This document shows, piece by piece, positions 55,566 through 64,000 of a stretch of 64,000 nucleotides of DNA (position 1 is the first letter of the stretch; each line of letters starts with the position of its first letter). The notes under the pieces were generated by a model. That model was not told the DNA's origin, did not search any database, and was given only the letters and a program-made list of their open reading frames with translations. This stretch comes from Azonexaceae bacterium (GTDB taxonomy: Bacteria; Pseudomonadota; Gammaproteobacteria; Burkholderiales; Rhodocyclaceae): contig SSSZ01000030.1 in assembly GCA_009469675.1 (NCBI GenBank), forward strand, positions 62,001 through 126,000, in the 5' to 3' direction. A program made the translations under genes and the position numbers.

Positions 55566-56953
55566 GGGTTGGCCTCCGGTTTGTCCAGGGCCGCCGGCAA
55601 CGGAGTCATGCGGCCGACGTGCTTGGCGAGAATTTTATAGATGTCCCGGTCGAAGGGCGGTGGGTCGGACGCCAGCAGATCGGCGAGTTCGGCATCGCGG
55701 CGGACCGTGCCGCGGTAGCGCCAGCCGTCGACGAGGTGGGCTTCTTCGCCTTCGCGCAGCAGGGCCGGGCCGGAAAATGGCCAGGACACGAGCTTTTGCC
55801 CGGCCAGCGCCCCGACCAGCCGCAGGGTGTGCTTGGCCAGGGGTTCGCGGCCGACGCAGGCGCCCTTGCAGCGTCTGATCTGATGCCCGAAGCAGGGCTT
55901 GCCCGGGGCAACCGTCTCAAGGCCGGTGAGGGCGTCGCAGAGGTTGTACTCACCGGCCAGGGCACGCAGTACCTCGGTGGCTTCCCTGGTGTTCTTGAAC
56001 AGGCCGTAGCAGGCCGTCTGCAGCCGGATGGCGAGATCCCGGGTGGCGACCAGCTGCGGTCGAAGCCAGCCGGAACCTTCGTCCACCAGGGTCCAGGTGC
56101 AGGTTTCCTCGCTCTTGCGCAGTTGCCGGTTATAGCTCGGGCGCAATGCCTTGACCAGGACGGCTTCCCGCAGCAGGGCGCCGACTTCGCCGGCAGTTTC
56201 GATCCAGTCGATGCGCCGGACCTGCCGGGCCAGGTCCATCTCCTTGCCCGACCGGTGGTCGGCGGCAAAGTGGGAGAGGGCGCGCTTCTTGATGTCCTTG
56301 GCTTTGCCGACGTAGAGCGGCAGGGCGTTTTCGCCGTAGAAGAGGTAAACCCCAGGCCCCTCGGGCAATTCGTCGACGATGCCGGCGTCGAGGTAGGCGG
56401 GCAGGCTCGGCCGGGCGTTTTGCTGGCGCACCGCGGCTTCGACTGCCGCCGCGCCCGGCGCCGTATTCACCCGCTGCCAGAACTGGTGGATCAGCCGGGC
56501 GTCGGCCAGCGCCCGGTGGCGGGCGTCGGCGGCCAGGCCGTGGCGCTCGATGAGCGAATCCAGGTTATGGCGCTTGTGTTCGGGGAAAAGGGCGCGGGAA
56601 AGCTTGACCGTGCACAACACCGGCGCCCGGAAGCTGACCCCCAGGCGTTTGAATTCGTTTTTGAGGAAACCGTAGTCAAAGCGGGCGTTGTGGGCGACGA
56701 AAAGACGTCCCTCCAGCCGGCGCAGCACTTCGGGGGCGACCGCCTCGAAAGGCGGGGCGTCGGCCACCATGGCGTTGCTGATGCCGGTCAACTGCTCGAT
56801 AAAGGGCGGGATGCGGGTACCGGGATTGACCAGTTGCTGCCATTCGCGCACGGCGCCGTCGGCATCGACCTCGACGATGCCGATTTCGGTGATGCGGTCT
56901 GCGGTGGCGGTGGCGCCGGTGGTTTCCAGGTCGACGAAGGCGAGGGCTTGCAT
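55562..56953 (-). CDS. DnaQ-like 3'-5' exonuclease fused to GIY-YIG nuclease domain
   Basis: 463 residues. N-terminal DEDDh exonuclease (about 1-170): FVDLETTGATATADRITEIGIVEV, FVAHNARFDYGFLKNEF and HRALADARLIHQFW supply the acidic and His ligands. A GIY-YIG UvrC/Cho-type domain follows (about 190-275, GPGVYLFYGENALPLYVGKAKDIKKRALSHF), then a cysteine-containing tail with CFGHQIRRCKGACVG. Similar fusions are seen in other bacteria (for example Mycobacterium) and may act in DNA repair. It is divergent from the nap operon. Confidence 0.93.
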   Translation of the reverse strand: MQALAFVDLETTGATATADRITEIGIVEVDADGAVREWQQLVNPGTRIPPFIEQLTGISNAMVADAPPFEAVAPEVLRRLEGRLFVAHNARFDYGFLKNEFKRLGVSFRAPVLCTVKLSRALFPEHKRHNLDSLIERHGLAADARHRALADARLIHQFWQRVNTAPGAAAVEAAVRQQNARPSLPAYLDAGIVDELPEGPGVYLFYGENALPLYVGKAKDIKKRALSHFAADHRSGKEMDLARQVRRIDWIETAGEVGALLREAVLVKALRPSYNRQLRKSEETCTWTLVDEGSGWLRPQLVATRDLAIRLQTACYGLFKNTREATEVLRALAGEYNLCDALTGLETVAPGKPCFGHQIRRCKGACVGREPLAKHTLRLVGALAGQKLVSWPFSGPALLREGEEAHLVDGWRYRGTVRRDAELADLLASDPPPFDRDIYKILAKHVGRMTPLPAALDKPEANP

Positions 56954-57068
56954 GGCGCCAGTTTCTCACGACCGGGGCGGGAGACAAAAAAGCTCCGGCC
57001 GTCCCGGCCCTGAGGGGCGCTGCCGGGGCGGCGTTTTTTCGGGCAACGGGGGTTGCGGGAAAATTTTT

Positions 57069-57092
57069 GACCTAGGGCATTGGTAATAGGTC
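57069..57092. promoter_or_regulatory. Inverted repeat upstream of the nap operon
   Basis: GACCTA and TAGGTC are exact 6-base arms 12 bases apart, 46 bases before the napD ATG. TTGACC overlapping the left arm could serve as a -35. No good FNR or NarL site was seen. Confidence 0.5.
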
Positions 57093-57137
57093 GCATCATT
57101 CATTATCCTTAGAGCGGAGTCAGCAAAAGGTGTAGTC

Positions 57138-57395
57138 ATGAACATATCGAGTGCCATTGTGCACATCGCCCCAACCCGACTGGACGAAGCCTGTACCCGG
57201 CTGGCCGAGCTGCCCGGCGTGGAAATCCACGCTCGCAGCGCAGCCGGCAAGGTGGTCGTCACCCTCGAAGACAACGACACGCAGACGGCCGCCGACAGCT
57301 ACGCGGCTCTCCATGGCGTTCCCGGGGTGCTCGCGGTGGCGATGGTTTACCAATATTGCGATGACCAGTCAGAACCCGAGGAGGTAAAGGTGTGA
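57138..57395 (+). CDS. napD: Periplasmic nitrate reductase chaperone NapD
   Basis: 85 residues with ferredoxin-like NapD fold: [72 protein letters not shown]. NapD binds the NapA twin-arginine signal and holds export until the cofactor is in. First gene of the operon; its stop overlaps the napA GTG by 4 bases. Confidence 0.93.
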   Translation: MNISSAIVHIAPTRLDEACTRLAELPGVEIHARSAAGKVVVTLEDNDTQTAADSYAALHGVPGVLAVAMVYQYCDDQSEPEEVKV

Positions 57396-59905
57396 AGCTC
57401 AATCGAAGGGATTTCATCAAATCGAATGCGGCGGCGGCAGCCATTGCCGCGGCCGGCCTGGGGACGCCCACCGCCGCAACGGCGGCGGCCAAGGAAGACA
57501 TCCGCTGGGACAAGGCGCCCTGCCGCTTCTGCGGCACCGGTTGCGGCGTCCTGGTGGGCACCCAGGACGGGCGCATCGTCGCCACCCAGGGCGATCCGGA
57601 TGCCGAGGTCAACCGTGGCCTCAATTGCATCAAGGGTTACTTCCTCTCCAAGATCGTCTATGGGGCGGACCGCCTCAAGACGCCCATGCTGCGCATGAAG
57701 GACGGCAAGTTCGACAAGAACGGCGAATTCACGCCGATCTCGTGGAAGCAGGCCTTCGACATCATGGAAGAGAAGGCCAAGGACGCCCTCAAGAAAAAGG
57801 GGCCGAACGGCATCGCCATGTTCGGCTCGGGCCAGTGGACAGTGTGGGAAGGGTACGCCGCCTCCAAGCTGATGAAGGCCGGGTTCCGCACCAACAACCT
57901 CGACCCCAACGCCCGCCATTGCATGGCTTCGGCCGTCGCCGGCTTCATGCGCACCTTCGGCATCGACGAACCCATGGGCTGCTACGACGACATCGAGCAG
58001 GCCGACGCCTTCGTCCTCTGGGGGTCGAACATGGCGGAGATGCACCCCATCCTGTGGACCCGCATCACCGACCGCAAGCTCTCCAACAAGCATGTCAAGG
58101 TGGCCGTGTTGTCCACCTTCGAGCACCGCTCCTACGAGCTCGCCGACATTCCCATGATCTTCACCCCCCAGACCGATCTGGCGATCCTCAATTACATCGC
58201 CAACTACATCATCCAGACGGGCAAGGTGAACCAGGACTTCATTGCCAAGAACATCAACTTCAAGAAAAGCGCCACCGATATCGGCTACGGCCTGCGGCCC
58301 ACCCACGACCTGGAAAAGGCGGCCAGCAGCAACGGCTACCCCGGCGAGGACGGCAAACCCAAGGGCGACACCGGCAAGTCGGAGGCCATCAGCTTCGACG
58401 ACTTCAAGAAATTCGTCGCCGACTACACGGCAGACAAGGTCGCCAAGCTCTCCGGCGTCTCCGAGAAGGATCTCAAGGCCCTGGCGGAGCTTTACGCCGA
58501 CCCCAAGGTCAAGATCATGTCGTTCTGGACCATGGGCTTCAACCAGCATACCCGCGGCACCTGGGCCAACAACCTGGTCTATAACATCCACCTCCTGACC
58601 GGCAAGATTTCCGAACCGGGCAACAGTCCCTTCTCCCTCACCGGCCAGCCATCGGCCTGCGGCACGGCGCGGGAGGTCGGCACCTTCGCCCATCGCCTGC
58701 CCGCCGACATGGTGGTGACCAACCCCGAACACCGCAAACACAGCGAGGAACTCTGGGGCCTGCCGGAGGGGACCATTCCCGACAAGATCGGCCTGCACGC
58801 GGTGGCCATGGCCCGGGCCCTCAAGGACGGCAAGGTCAATTTCTACTGGAACATGTGCAACAACAACATGCAGGCCGGGCCCAACATCAACCAGGAGCTC
58901 CTCCCCGGCTGGCGCAATCCGGACAACTTCGTCGTCGTTTCCGACCCCTATCCCACGGTTTCGGCCATGGCGGCCGACCTTATCCTGCCCACCGCCATGT
59001 GGGTCGAAAAGGAAGGCGCCTTCGGCAACGCCGAGCGCCGCACCCAGTTCTGGCGGCAGCAGATCAAGGCGCCGGGCGAGGCCCGTTCCGACCTCTGGCA
59101 GATGATGGAATTCTCCAAGCGGTTCAAGATGGAGGAAGTGTGGCCCGCCGAACTCCTGGCCAAGGCCCCCAAACTCAAGGGCAAGACGATGTTCGACGCC
59201 CTCTACGCCAACGGCGTCGTCAACAAGTTCAAGGCCAGCGAGACCCAGCCGGGCTTCGACAACGACGAGGCCAAGCACTTCGGCTTCTACCCGCAGAAGG
59301 GCCTGTTCGAAGAATACGCCTCCTTCGGCCGGGGCCACGGCCATGACCTGGCGCCCTTCGACACCTACCACCAGGCCCGCGGCCTGCGCTGGCCGGTGGT
59401 CGGCGGCAAGGAAACCCTGTGGCGCTTCCGCGAGGGCTACGATCCCTATGTCAAAAAAGGCGAGGGGGTCAAGTTCTACGGCCACAAGGACGGCAAGGCG
59501 GTAATCTTCGCGCTGCCCTACCAGCCGCCCCCGGAGGTGCCCGACAAGGAATTCGACCTCTGGCTGTCCACCGGCCGGGTGCTCGAACACTGGCACACCG
59601 GTACGATGACCCGCCGGGTTCCCGAACTGTACAAGGCCTTTCCCGACGCCGTGGTGTTCATGCACCCGGACGACGCCAAGGCCCGGGGCCTGCAGCGGGG
59701 CATGGAGGTCAAGGTGGCGTCGCGGCGCGGCGAAATCAGGCTGCGGGTGGAAACCCGCGGCCGCAACAAGCCGCCCCGGGGACTCGTCTTCATTCCCTTC
59801 TTCGACGCCGGTCGCCTGGTCAACAAATTGACTCTGGACGCCACTTGTCCCATTTCCAAGGAAACGGACTACAAGAAGTGCGCCGTCAAGGTCACCCGGG
59901 CTTGA
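57392..59905 (+). CDS. napA: Periplasmic nitrate reductase, catalytic subunit NapA
   Basis: 837 residues from a GTG with GGAGG upstream. Twin-arginine signal [15 protein letters not shown]; [4Fe-4S] ligands in [13 protein letters not shown] and NCIKG (about 43-85); the molybdenum ligand is the Cys in [10 protein letters not shown] (about residue 177). Long molybdopterin-guanine dinucleotide-binding domains follow, with [14 protein letters not shown] and a C-terminal [13 protein letters not shown]. It reduces nitrate in the periplasm. It belongs to a napDABC operon. Confidence 0.97.
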   Translation: MKLNRRDFIKSNAAAAAIAAAGLGTPTAATAAAKEDIRWDKAPCRFCGTGCGVLVGTQDGRIVATQGDPDAEVNRGLNCIKGYFLSKIVYGADRLKTPMLRMKDGKFDKNGEFTPISWKQAFDIMEEKAKDALKKKGPNGIAMFGSGQWTVWEGYAASKLMKAGFRTNNLDPNARHCMASAVAGFMRTFGIDEPMGCYDDIEQADAFVLWGSNMAEMHPILWTRITDRKLSNKHVKVAVLSTFEHRSYELADIPMIFTPQTDLAILNYIANYIIQTGKVNQDFIAKNINFKKSATDIGYGLRPTHDLEKAASSNGYPGEDGKPKGDTGKSEAISFDDFKKFVADYTADKVAKLSGVSEKDLKALAELYADPKVKIMSFWTMGFNQHTRGTWANNLVYNIHLLTGKISEPGNSPFSLTGQPSACGTAREVGTFAHRLPADMVVTNPEHRKHSEELWGLPEGTIPDKIGLHAVAMARALKDGKVNFYWNMCNNNMQAGPNINQELLPGWRNPDNFVVVSDPYPTVSAMAADLILPTAMWVEKEGAFGNAERRTQFWRQQIKAPGEARSDLWQMMEFSKRFKMEEVWPAELLAKAPKLKGKTMFDALYANGVVNKFKASETQPGFDNDEAKHFGFYPQKGLFEEYASFGRGHGHDLAPFDTYHQARGLRWPVVGGKETLWRFREGYDPYVKKGEGVKFYGHKDGKAVIFALPYQPPPEVPDKEFDLWLSTGRVLEHWHTGTMTRRVPELYKAFPDAVVFMHPDDAKARGLQRGMEVKVASRRGEIRLRVETRGRNKPPRGLVFIPFFDAGRLVNKLTLDATCPISKETDYKKCAVKVTRA

Positions 59906-59933
59906 ACCCCCAGCGCGCCAAACCATGAATAAA

Positions 59934-59957
59934 AGCGGCCGGCGTCAACCGGCCGCT
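59934..59957 (+). repeat. Intercistronic hairpin between napA and napB
   Basis: AGCGGCCGG and CCGGCCGCT pair perfectly (9 bp) around a CGTCAA loop, without a T-run. It may stabilise the napA end of the transcript or set the napA to napB ratio. Confidence 0.75.
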
Positions 59958-59974
59958 CCACGGAGGTAACAACC

Positions 59975-60418
59975 ATGAGACTGATCCACGCTCTGGCGCT
60001 GTCGGCCATCGTGCTCCTGTCGGGAGCCGGGGCCGCCGGGGCCGGGGAAAAACTGTTGTCCGAACGGGGCGACGTGGCCATCGACCAGCAATCCAAGGTC
60101 GACATGTTCCGCCCGGAAAAGGACAAGGACACCATCCCCCGCAACTATCAGAAGCAGCCGCCTTTGATTCCCCATAGCGTCAAGGGCTACAACATCACCC
60201 AGAACTTCAACAAGTGCATGGATTGCCATTCCAAGGAGCGCGCCGAAGAGACCGGCGCCACCAAGGTGGCGAAATCCCATTACCTGGATCGGGAGGACAA
60301 GAAACTCGGCAACATTTCCCCGCGCCGCTATTTCTGCATGCAGTGCCACGTGCCGCAATTCGACGCCAAGCCGCTGGTGGATAACATCTACAAACCGGCC
60401 ACCAAAAGGGGGGAATGA
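59975..60418 (+). CDS. napB: Periplasmic nitrate reductase di-haem cytochrome NapB
   Basis: 147 residues with signal peptide ending GAAGAGEK. Two haem sites CMDCH and CMQCH, with the NapB marks [25 protein letters not shown] and [21 protein letters not shown]. It passes electrons from NapC to NapA. GGAGG lies 8 bases before the ATG at 59975. The napC start overlaps its stop. Confidence 0.95.
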   Translation: MRLIHALALSAIVLLSGAGAAGAGEKLLSERGDVAIDQQSKVDMFRPEKDKDTIPRNYQKQPPLIPHSVKGYNITQNFNKCMDCHSKERAEETGATKVAKSHYLDREDKKLGNISPRRYFCMQCHVPQFDAKPLVDNIYKPATKRGE

Positions 60419-61041
60419 TGAGTCTCGAAAACTGTATGCCCGCCTGGGTCAAGCGCATCGGCCTGGGGACCGTGGTCGTCCTGTTCGTCGCCGGGATCGT
60501 CTTCTGGGGCGGCTTCAACACCGCCCTCGAACTGACCAACCGCGAGGAGTTCTGTATTTCCTGCCATGAGATGAAGGAAAACGTCTTCAAGGAATATCAG
60601 AATACGGTGCACTACACCAACCGTACCGGAGTGCGCGCCACCTGCCCGGACTGCCACGTACCCAAGGAGTGGGTGCCCAAGATGATCCGCAAGATCCAGG
60701 CCTCCAACGAGGTCTGGCACAAGCTCCTAGGCAGCGTCGACACGCCGGAGAAGTTCAACGCCAAGCGTGCCCAGCTCGCCCAGAACGAGTGGAAGCGCAT
60801 GAAAGCGAACGACTCCCAGGAATGCCGCAACTGCCACCGCTACGACTACATGGACTACACCGAGCAGGGCAACCGGGCGGCGCGCATGCATCCCCAGGCC
60901 TTCACCGAGGGCAAGACCTGCATCGACTGCCATAAGGGCGTCGCCCACCAGTTGCCCCCCATCGACCAGCACATCGGCAAGCAGAACGAAGGCGGCGTCG
61001 AAATCTCCCACGGCGAAAAACCGAAGGAAGAGGGCAAGTAA
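60415..61041 (+). CDS. napC: Tetrahaem cytochrome NapC (quinol dehydrogenase)
   Basis: 208 residues; the ATG at 60415 overlaps napB by 4 bases and an ATG at 60418 is also possible. One membrane anchor (about 16-36, [19 protein letters not shown]), then four haem sites: CISCH, CPDCH, CRNCH and CIDCH, with [13 protein letters not shown] at the end. It oxidises quinol at the membrane and feeds NapB. It closes the operon; no napE, F, G or H follow. Confidence 0.95.
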   Translation: MMSLENCMPAWVKRIGLGTVVVLFVAGIVFWGGFNTALELTNREEFCISCHEMKENVFKEYQNTVHYTNRTGVRATCPDCHVPKEWVPKMIRKIQASNEVWHKLLGSVDTPEKFNAKRAQLAQNEWKRMKANDSQECRNCHRYDYMDYTEQGNRAARMHPQAFTEGKTCIDCHKGVAHQLPPIDQHIGKQNEGGVEISHGEKPKEEGK

Positions 61042-61061
61042 GCCGCCCCGGCGCAAAACCG

Positions 61062-61089
61062 AACCCCGGATTCGATCCGGGGTTTTTTT
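61062..61089 (+). terminator. Intrinsic terminator after napC
   Basis: ACCCCGGAT, loop TCG, ATCCGGGGT, then TTTTTT: 9 bp stem, 21 bases after the napC stop. Confidence 0.93.
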
Positions 61090-61204
61090 CGCCCGGCGGG
61101 AAACCCGCGGCGCCGCCGGCCTGGCGAGGGGCCCTGCCCAGAGCGGGGGTTGGCGGCCGGCAGGAAGCACTTGCCGGCCACCGTTTTCTTGCGCTACTCT
61201 TCGC

Positions 61205-61412
61205 CCCGTTATAGGTTCCTGCCCTGCATTCGCCGGGCGGGTGAAACGGGAAGTCCGGTGACATCGCAGGAGTGCACGCTCCCCGACCATTCCGGCGCAG
61301 CCCCCGCTGCTGTAGGCCTGACGAATTTGCCGCAAGACGCCACTGTGTCCGCATGGGAAGGCAGGCAAAGGAGAACGAAGGCAAGCCAGAAGACCGGCCT
61401 GTGACACATGTC
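61205..61412 (+). ncRNA. Cobalamin riboswitch
   Basis: The conserved B12-element boxes appear in order: GGTTCC (61214-61219), GGTGAAACGGGAAGTCCGGTG (pieces near 61240-61260), the B12 box GCGCAGCCCCCGCTGCTGTA region (near 61299-61318), CCACTG, GGGAAGGC (near 61353-61360) and AAGCCAGAAGACCGGCCTGTGAC near the end. About 145 bases separate it from cbiM. Adenosylcobalamin binding should reduce cbi expression. The expression platform is probably in that spacer, but no clear terminator was seen. Confidence 0.93.
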
Positions 61413-61556
61413 GTGCCAATCCCCGGGGTGACGGGAACGGTTCTGTCGATTTGCCGCTGGCGCTTGCTTCCGTCGCGGCCCGTCTGCCGATCTGCCTGAA
61501 CTGCTTCCCCTTCCCGGCCTGGCGCCTTGAGCCATTTTCCGTCGGGGAAGACCGTC

Positions 61557-62234
61557 ATGCACATCATCGAAGGCTTTCTGCCTATCGAACACGCCGTGGG
61601 CTGGACCCTGGCGGCGGTGCCCTTCGTCGCCATCGGGGTGCGCCAGGTCGGGCGCCAGATCCGCCGGCAGCCCGAACTGCGCATGCTGCTCGGCGTCGCC
61701 GCGGCCTTTGCCTTCGTTCTCTCGGCCCTCAAGCTGCCGTCGGTGACCGGCAGCTGTTCCCATCCCACTGGCACCGGGCTTGGCGCCATTCTTTTCGGCC
61801 CGCTGGCCATGGCCCCCATCGGCGCCGTCGTCCTGCTCTTCCAGGCCTTGTTGCTGGCCCATGGGGGCCTCACCACTTTGGGGGCCAATCTCGTCTCCCT
61901 GGCCGTGGTCGGCCCCTTGGTCGCCGCCGGCGTCTTCCGCCTGGCCCGGCGGGCCGGTGCGTCGCTGGCGCTCGGCGTGTTCCTCGCCGCCAGTCTGGCC
62001 GACCTCATGACCTACGTCACGACCTCGGTGCAACTGGCCTGGGCCTTTCCCGATCCGGCCGGCGGATTCGCCGCCTCCTTCGCCAAATTCGCCGGCATCT
62101 TCGCCCTCACCCAGATTCCCCTGGCGATCAGCGAGGGGCTGCTCACGGTGGTCATCTGCAACGCCCTGGCCCGGTTCAATCCGCGGGAATTGCAGGATTT
62201 GAACGTCCTCGGCCGCCGCGAGGCCCGGGTATGA
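61557..62234 (+). CDS. cbiM: Cobalt ECF transporter substrate-capture subunit CbiM
   Basis: 225 residues from the ATG at 61557. Start [27 protein letters not shown] holds the N-terminal metal-binding Met-His; further marks are [49 protein letters not shown] and [14 protein letters not shown]. It has six or seven helices and binds Co(II). GGGGAAG precedes the ATG. Its stop overlaps cbiN by 4 bases. Confidence 0.96.
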   Translation: MHIIEGFLPIEHAVGWTLAAVPFVAIGVRQVGRQIRRQPELRMLLGVAAAFAFVLSALKLPSVTGSCSHPTGTGLGAILFGPLAMAPIGAVVLLFQALLLAHGGLTTLGANLVSLAVVGPLVAAGVFRLARRAGASLALGVFLAASLADLMTYVTTSVQLAWAFPDPAGGFAASFAKFAGIFALTQIPLAISEGLLTVVICNALARFNPRELQDLNVLGRREARV

Positions 62235-62590
62235 AGGGCCGGACCAACTTGGCGCTGCTCTTGGCCGTCGTCCTTCTCGTCGTCCTGCCCCTCTGGCTGG
62301 TGGAGCGGCCTGACCCCGGCGCCGACGGCAAGCCCGGCGAGATTTTTTCCGGGGCCGACAACCAGGCCCGGGACGCCATCGCCGCCGTAGCCCCCGACTA
62401 CCGGCCCTGGTTCAGCCCTCTCCTGGAACCGGCCAGCAGCGAAATCGCCTCGCTTCTCTTCGCCCTGCAGGCCGCCCTGGGAGCCGGTTTTATCGGCTAT
62501 TACCTGGGAGTGGTGACGACCCGCGAGAAATTCCGCCGCCAGGCCGACCGGGCTACGGAAAAAGCCGAGGAGGGCGGCGGTGCTCATTGA
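62231..62590 (+). CDS. cbiN: Cobalt ECF transporter subunit CbiN
   Basis: 119 residues, two membrane helices (about 5-23 and 78-95). Pattern: [72 protein letters not shown]. CbiN helps CbiM load cobalt. Its end overlaps the cbiQ GTG by 11 bases. Confidence 0.94.
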   Translation: MKGRTNLALLLAVVLLVVLPLWLVERPDPGADGKPGEIFSGADNQARDAIAAVAPDYRPWFSPLLEPASSEIASLLFALQAALGAGFIGYYLGVVTTREKFRRQADRATEKAEEGGGAH

Positions 62591-63326
62591 GGACGCCGCC
62601 TACGGCAACCGCTGGCGCCGGGTTTCACCCGCCGCCAAGGCGGTGTTCGCCCTGGCCGGACTCGCCGCCGCCTTCGCTGCCGCGACCCCGCGAGCGGGCC
62701 TCGGGGTGAGCCTGGCGCTGGTCGCCGCGACCGTCTTCGGCGCCCGGGTGCCGGCCGGCCGCTACCTGCGGGTGGCGGCGCCGGCGCTCTTTTTCCTGGC
62801 CCTGAGCGGCCTTTCCCTGGTCTTTTCGCTGCAGCCCGACGGGGTCGGGGGCGGCCTCGCCTTCCGGGCCACGGCCGCGGGCCTGGAAAGCTTTGCCACG
62901 GTCGGCAGCCGTTCCCTGGGTGCCCTGGCGGCCATGCTCTTTCTGGTGCTCACCACGCCCCTCCTGGACATCATGGGGTTGCTGCGGCGCTGCCGCACCC
63001 CCGAGGTGCTGCTCGAAATCATGGTGCTCTGCTACCGCAGCCTCTTCGTTTTTGCCGCCGCGGTCCAGGACACCCGTACCGCCCAGGCGGCGCGGCTGGG
63101 GTACGGGTCGCCCCGGCTCGCCCTGCGCTCCCTCGGACAACTCGTCGCCAATCTCACCCTGCAGGTCTGGCAGCGCGCCCAGACCCTCCACGGCGCTGCC
63201 CTGGCCCGCAACAACGACGGCCCCCTGCGCTTTCTCCCGGCAAGTTTCGCCCACGGTCGCCGCGATGTCGCCGCCGCCGCCGCCGCCGGGGTCGCCCTCA
63301 TCGCCCTGGCCCGGGGAATGGCATGA
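62580..63326 (+). CDS. cbiQ: Cobalt ECF transporter transmembrane subunit CbiQ
   Basis: 248 residues from a GTG at 62580. Start [30 protein letters not shown] is the CbiQ signature; the ATPase-coupling helix with the Ala-Arg-Gly-type motif is seen as RTAQAARLGYGSPRLALRSLGQLVANL. The energy-coupling T component. Its stop overlaps cbiO by 4 bases. Confidence 0.94.
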   Translation: MLIEDAAYGNRWRRVSPAAKAVFALAGLAAAFAAATPRAGLGVSLALVAATVFGARVPAGRYLRVAAPALFFLALSGLSLVFSLQPDGVGGGLAFRATAAGLESFATVGSRSLGALAAMLFLVLTTPLLDIMGLLRRCRTPEVLLEIMVLCYRSLFVFAAAVQDTRTAQAARLGYGSPRLALRSLGQLVANLTLQVWQRAQTLHGAALARNNDGPLRFLPASFAHGRRDVAAAAAAGVALIALARGMA

Positions 63327-64000
63327 TCCGTCCCGTGGCTTCCCCGGAACCCCTGCTTGAACTGGCCGGCGTCAGCTACGCCTACGCCGACGGCAGCGTC
63401 GGCCTGGCCGGCTGCTCCCTGGCCATCGGCCGGGGCAGCCGCAACGCCCTGATCGGCGCCAACGGCTCGGGCAAGACGACGCTGTTCCAGCACGCCAACG
63501 GGCTGCTCCGGCCCCAGGCCGGCCAGGTGAGCTACGGGGGGCAGGCCGTCGATTACGGGCGTGCCGGCCTGCGCCGCCTGCGCAGCCGCGTCGGCATGGT
63601 CTTCCAGAACCCGGACCATCAGCTTTTTTCCGCCAGCGTGCGGGAGGATGTCTCCTTCGGCCCCCTCAACCTGGGGCTGTCCGACGCGGTGGTACGCCGA
63701 CGGGTGGACGCCGCCCTCGAGGCGGTGGGGATGGCCGCCGCCGCCGACAAGGCGGTGCATCACCTGAGTTTCGGCCAGAAAAAGCGGGTCTGCATCGCCG
63801 GCGTGCTGGCCATGGAACCGGAACTCCTCGTCCTCGACGAACCCATGGCTGGCCTCGACCACGGCATGCAGGACGAGCTGCTGGCCATCCTCGACGGCCT
63901 GCACGGCCGCGGCATCACCCTCCTGCTCGCCACCCACGACATCGATTTCGCCTACGGCTGGGCCGACGCCATCCACCTCATGGCGGCCGGCCGGTGCGTC
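63323..64000 (+). CDS. cbiO: Cobalt ECF transporter ATPase CbiO (partial, runs off right edge)
   Basis: 226 codons visible. Walker A GANGSGKTTLFQ, Q-loop VFQNPDHQLFSASV, the ABC signature LSFGQKKRVCIAGVLAM and Walker B LLVLDEPMAGLD are present. It powers CbiMNQ. The end of the gene is beyond the window; usual length is about 270 residues. Confidence 0.95.
   Translation, partial: MIRPVASPEPLLELAGVSYAYADGSVGLAGCSLAIGRGSRNALIGANGSGKTTLFQHANGLLRPQAGQVSYGGQAVDYGRAGLRRLRSRVGMVFQNPDHQLFSASVREDVSFGPLNLGLSDAVVRRRVDAALEAVGMAAAADKAVHHLSFGQKKRVCIAGVLAMEPELLVLDEPMAGLDHGMQDELLAILDGLHGRGITLLLATHDIDFAYGWADAIHLMAAGRCV

Noticed and set aside
56954..57137. FNR or NarL site before napD
   Set aside because: Only partial matches (TTGACC, TACCAAT) were found, below what I would call a site.
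57347..59926. 859-codon minus-strand frame opposite napA
   Set aside because: Antisense to napA, whose Fe-S and Mo motifs are intact; product looks like typical high-GC shadow sequence.

Overview
This window is chromosomal DNA from a high-GC Gram-negative bacterium, most likely a betaproteobacterium of the Rhodocyclales type. This is inferred from gene content and synteny: a rimP-nusA-infB-rbfA-truB-rpsO-pnp block, nadE next to glnB, a hemP-tonB-exbB-exbD iron operon, two phasins (polyhydroxyalkanoate granules), periplasmic nitrate reductase and a cobalt transporter under a cobalamin riboswitch. No insertion sequence, CRISPR array or prophage was seen. The window is gene-dense and mostly core chromosome, with a few accessory patches.

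Layout. 1-5.0 kb: a Fur-type, minus-strand iron-uptake operon (hemP, tonB, exbB, exbD, P19-like protein, OprB-like porin, cupredoxin, start of a membrane ferredoxin). 5.1-8.8 kb: ppa, nadE, glnB, an unknown protein and an Smr-domain protein. 8.9-14.8 kb: trxB, a Crp/Fnr regulator, ftsK, a small AT-rich insertion gene, lolA and a DsbA/FrnE-like protein. 14.8-17.1 kb: ilvBN on the minus strand, preceded by a valine-rich leader peptide and a terminator (attenuator). 17.3-24.4 kb: a DUF2914 membrane protein, then a four-gene sensory operon (hybrid kinase, HD-GYP response regulator, outer-membrane barrel, small phosphate-binding-type periplasmic protein). 24.6-33.4 kb: the translation and RNA-decay block with a rimP leader terminator. 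33.5-34.9 kb: dksA and tRNA-Pro/tRNA-Arg.

34.9-37.3 kb: a rubrerythrin, Fe-S oxidoreductase and DUF3501 triad. 37.5-42.8 kb: a seven-gene redox operon (NmrA-type reductase, extradiol dioxygenase, cytochrome b561, two YceI proteins, double-CDGSH protein, nitroreductase) facing a LysR regulator. 42.9-46.9 kb: a Gly/Ala-rich secreted protein with a lipoprotein, an MFS pump with divergent AraC regulator, and a glutathione transferase. 47-50.5 kb: gamma-glutamyltransferase, an ATP-grasp ligase and a divergent 47-residue peptide gene made of two near-identical units. This last pair looks like a possible ribosomal-peptide modification locus and is the least conventional part of the window.

50.5-57 kb: msrB, a PQQ-type sugar dehydrogenase, a YecA/SEC-C protein, two paralogous phasins with matching promoter and operator layout, a cupin, creA and a DnaQ-exonuclease/GIY-YIG fusion. 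57.1-61.0 kb: a compact napDABC operon. 61.2-64.0 kb: a cobalamin riboswitch followed by cbiM, cbiN, cbiQ and cbiO, with cbiO running off the right edge.

All functional calls come from reading the translated sequences and recognising motifs. No database search was run. Promoters, operators and hairpins were found by eye.
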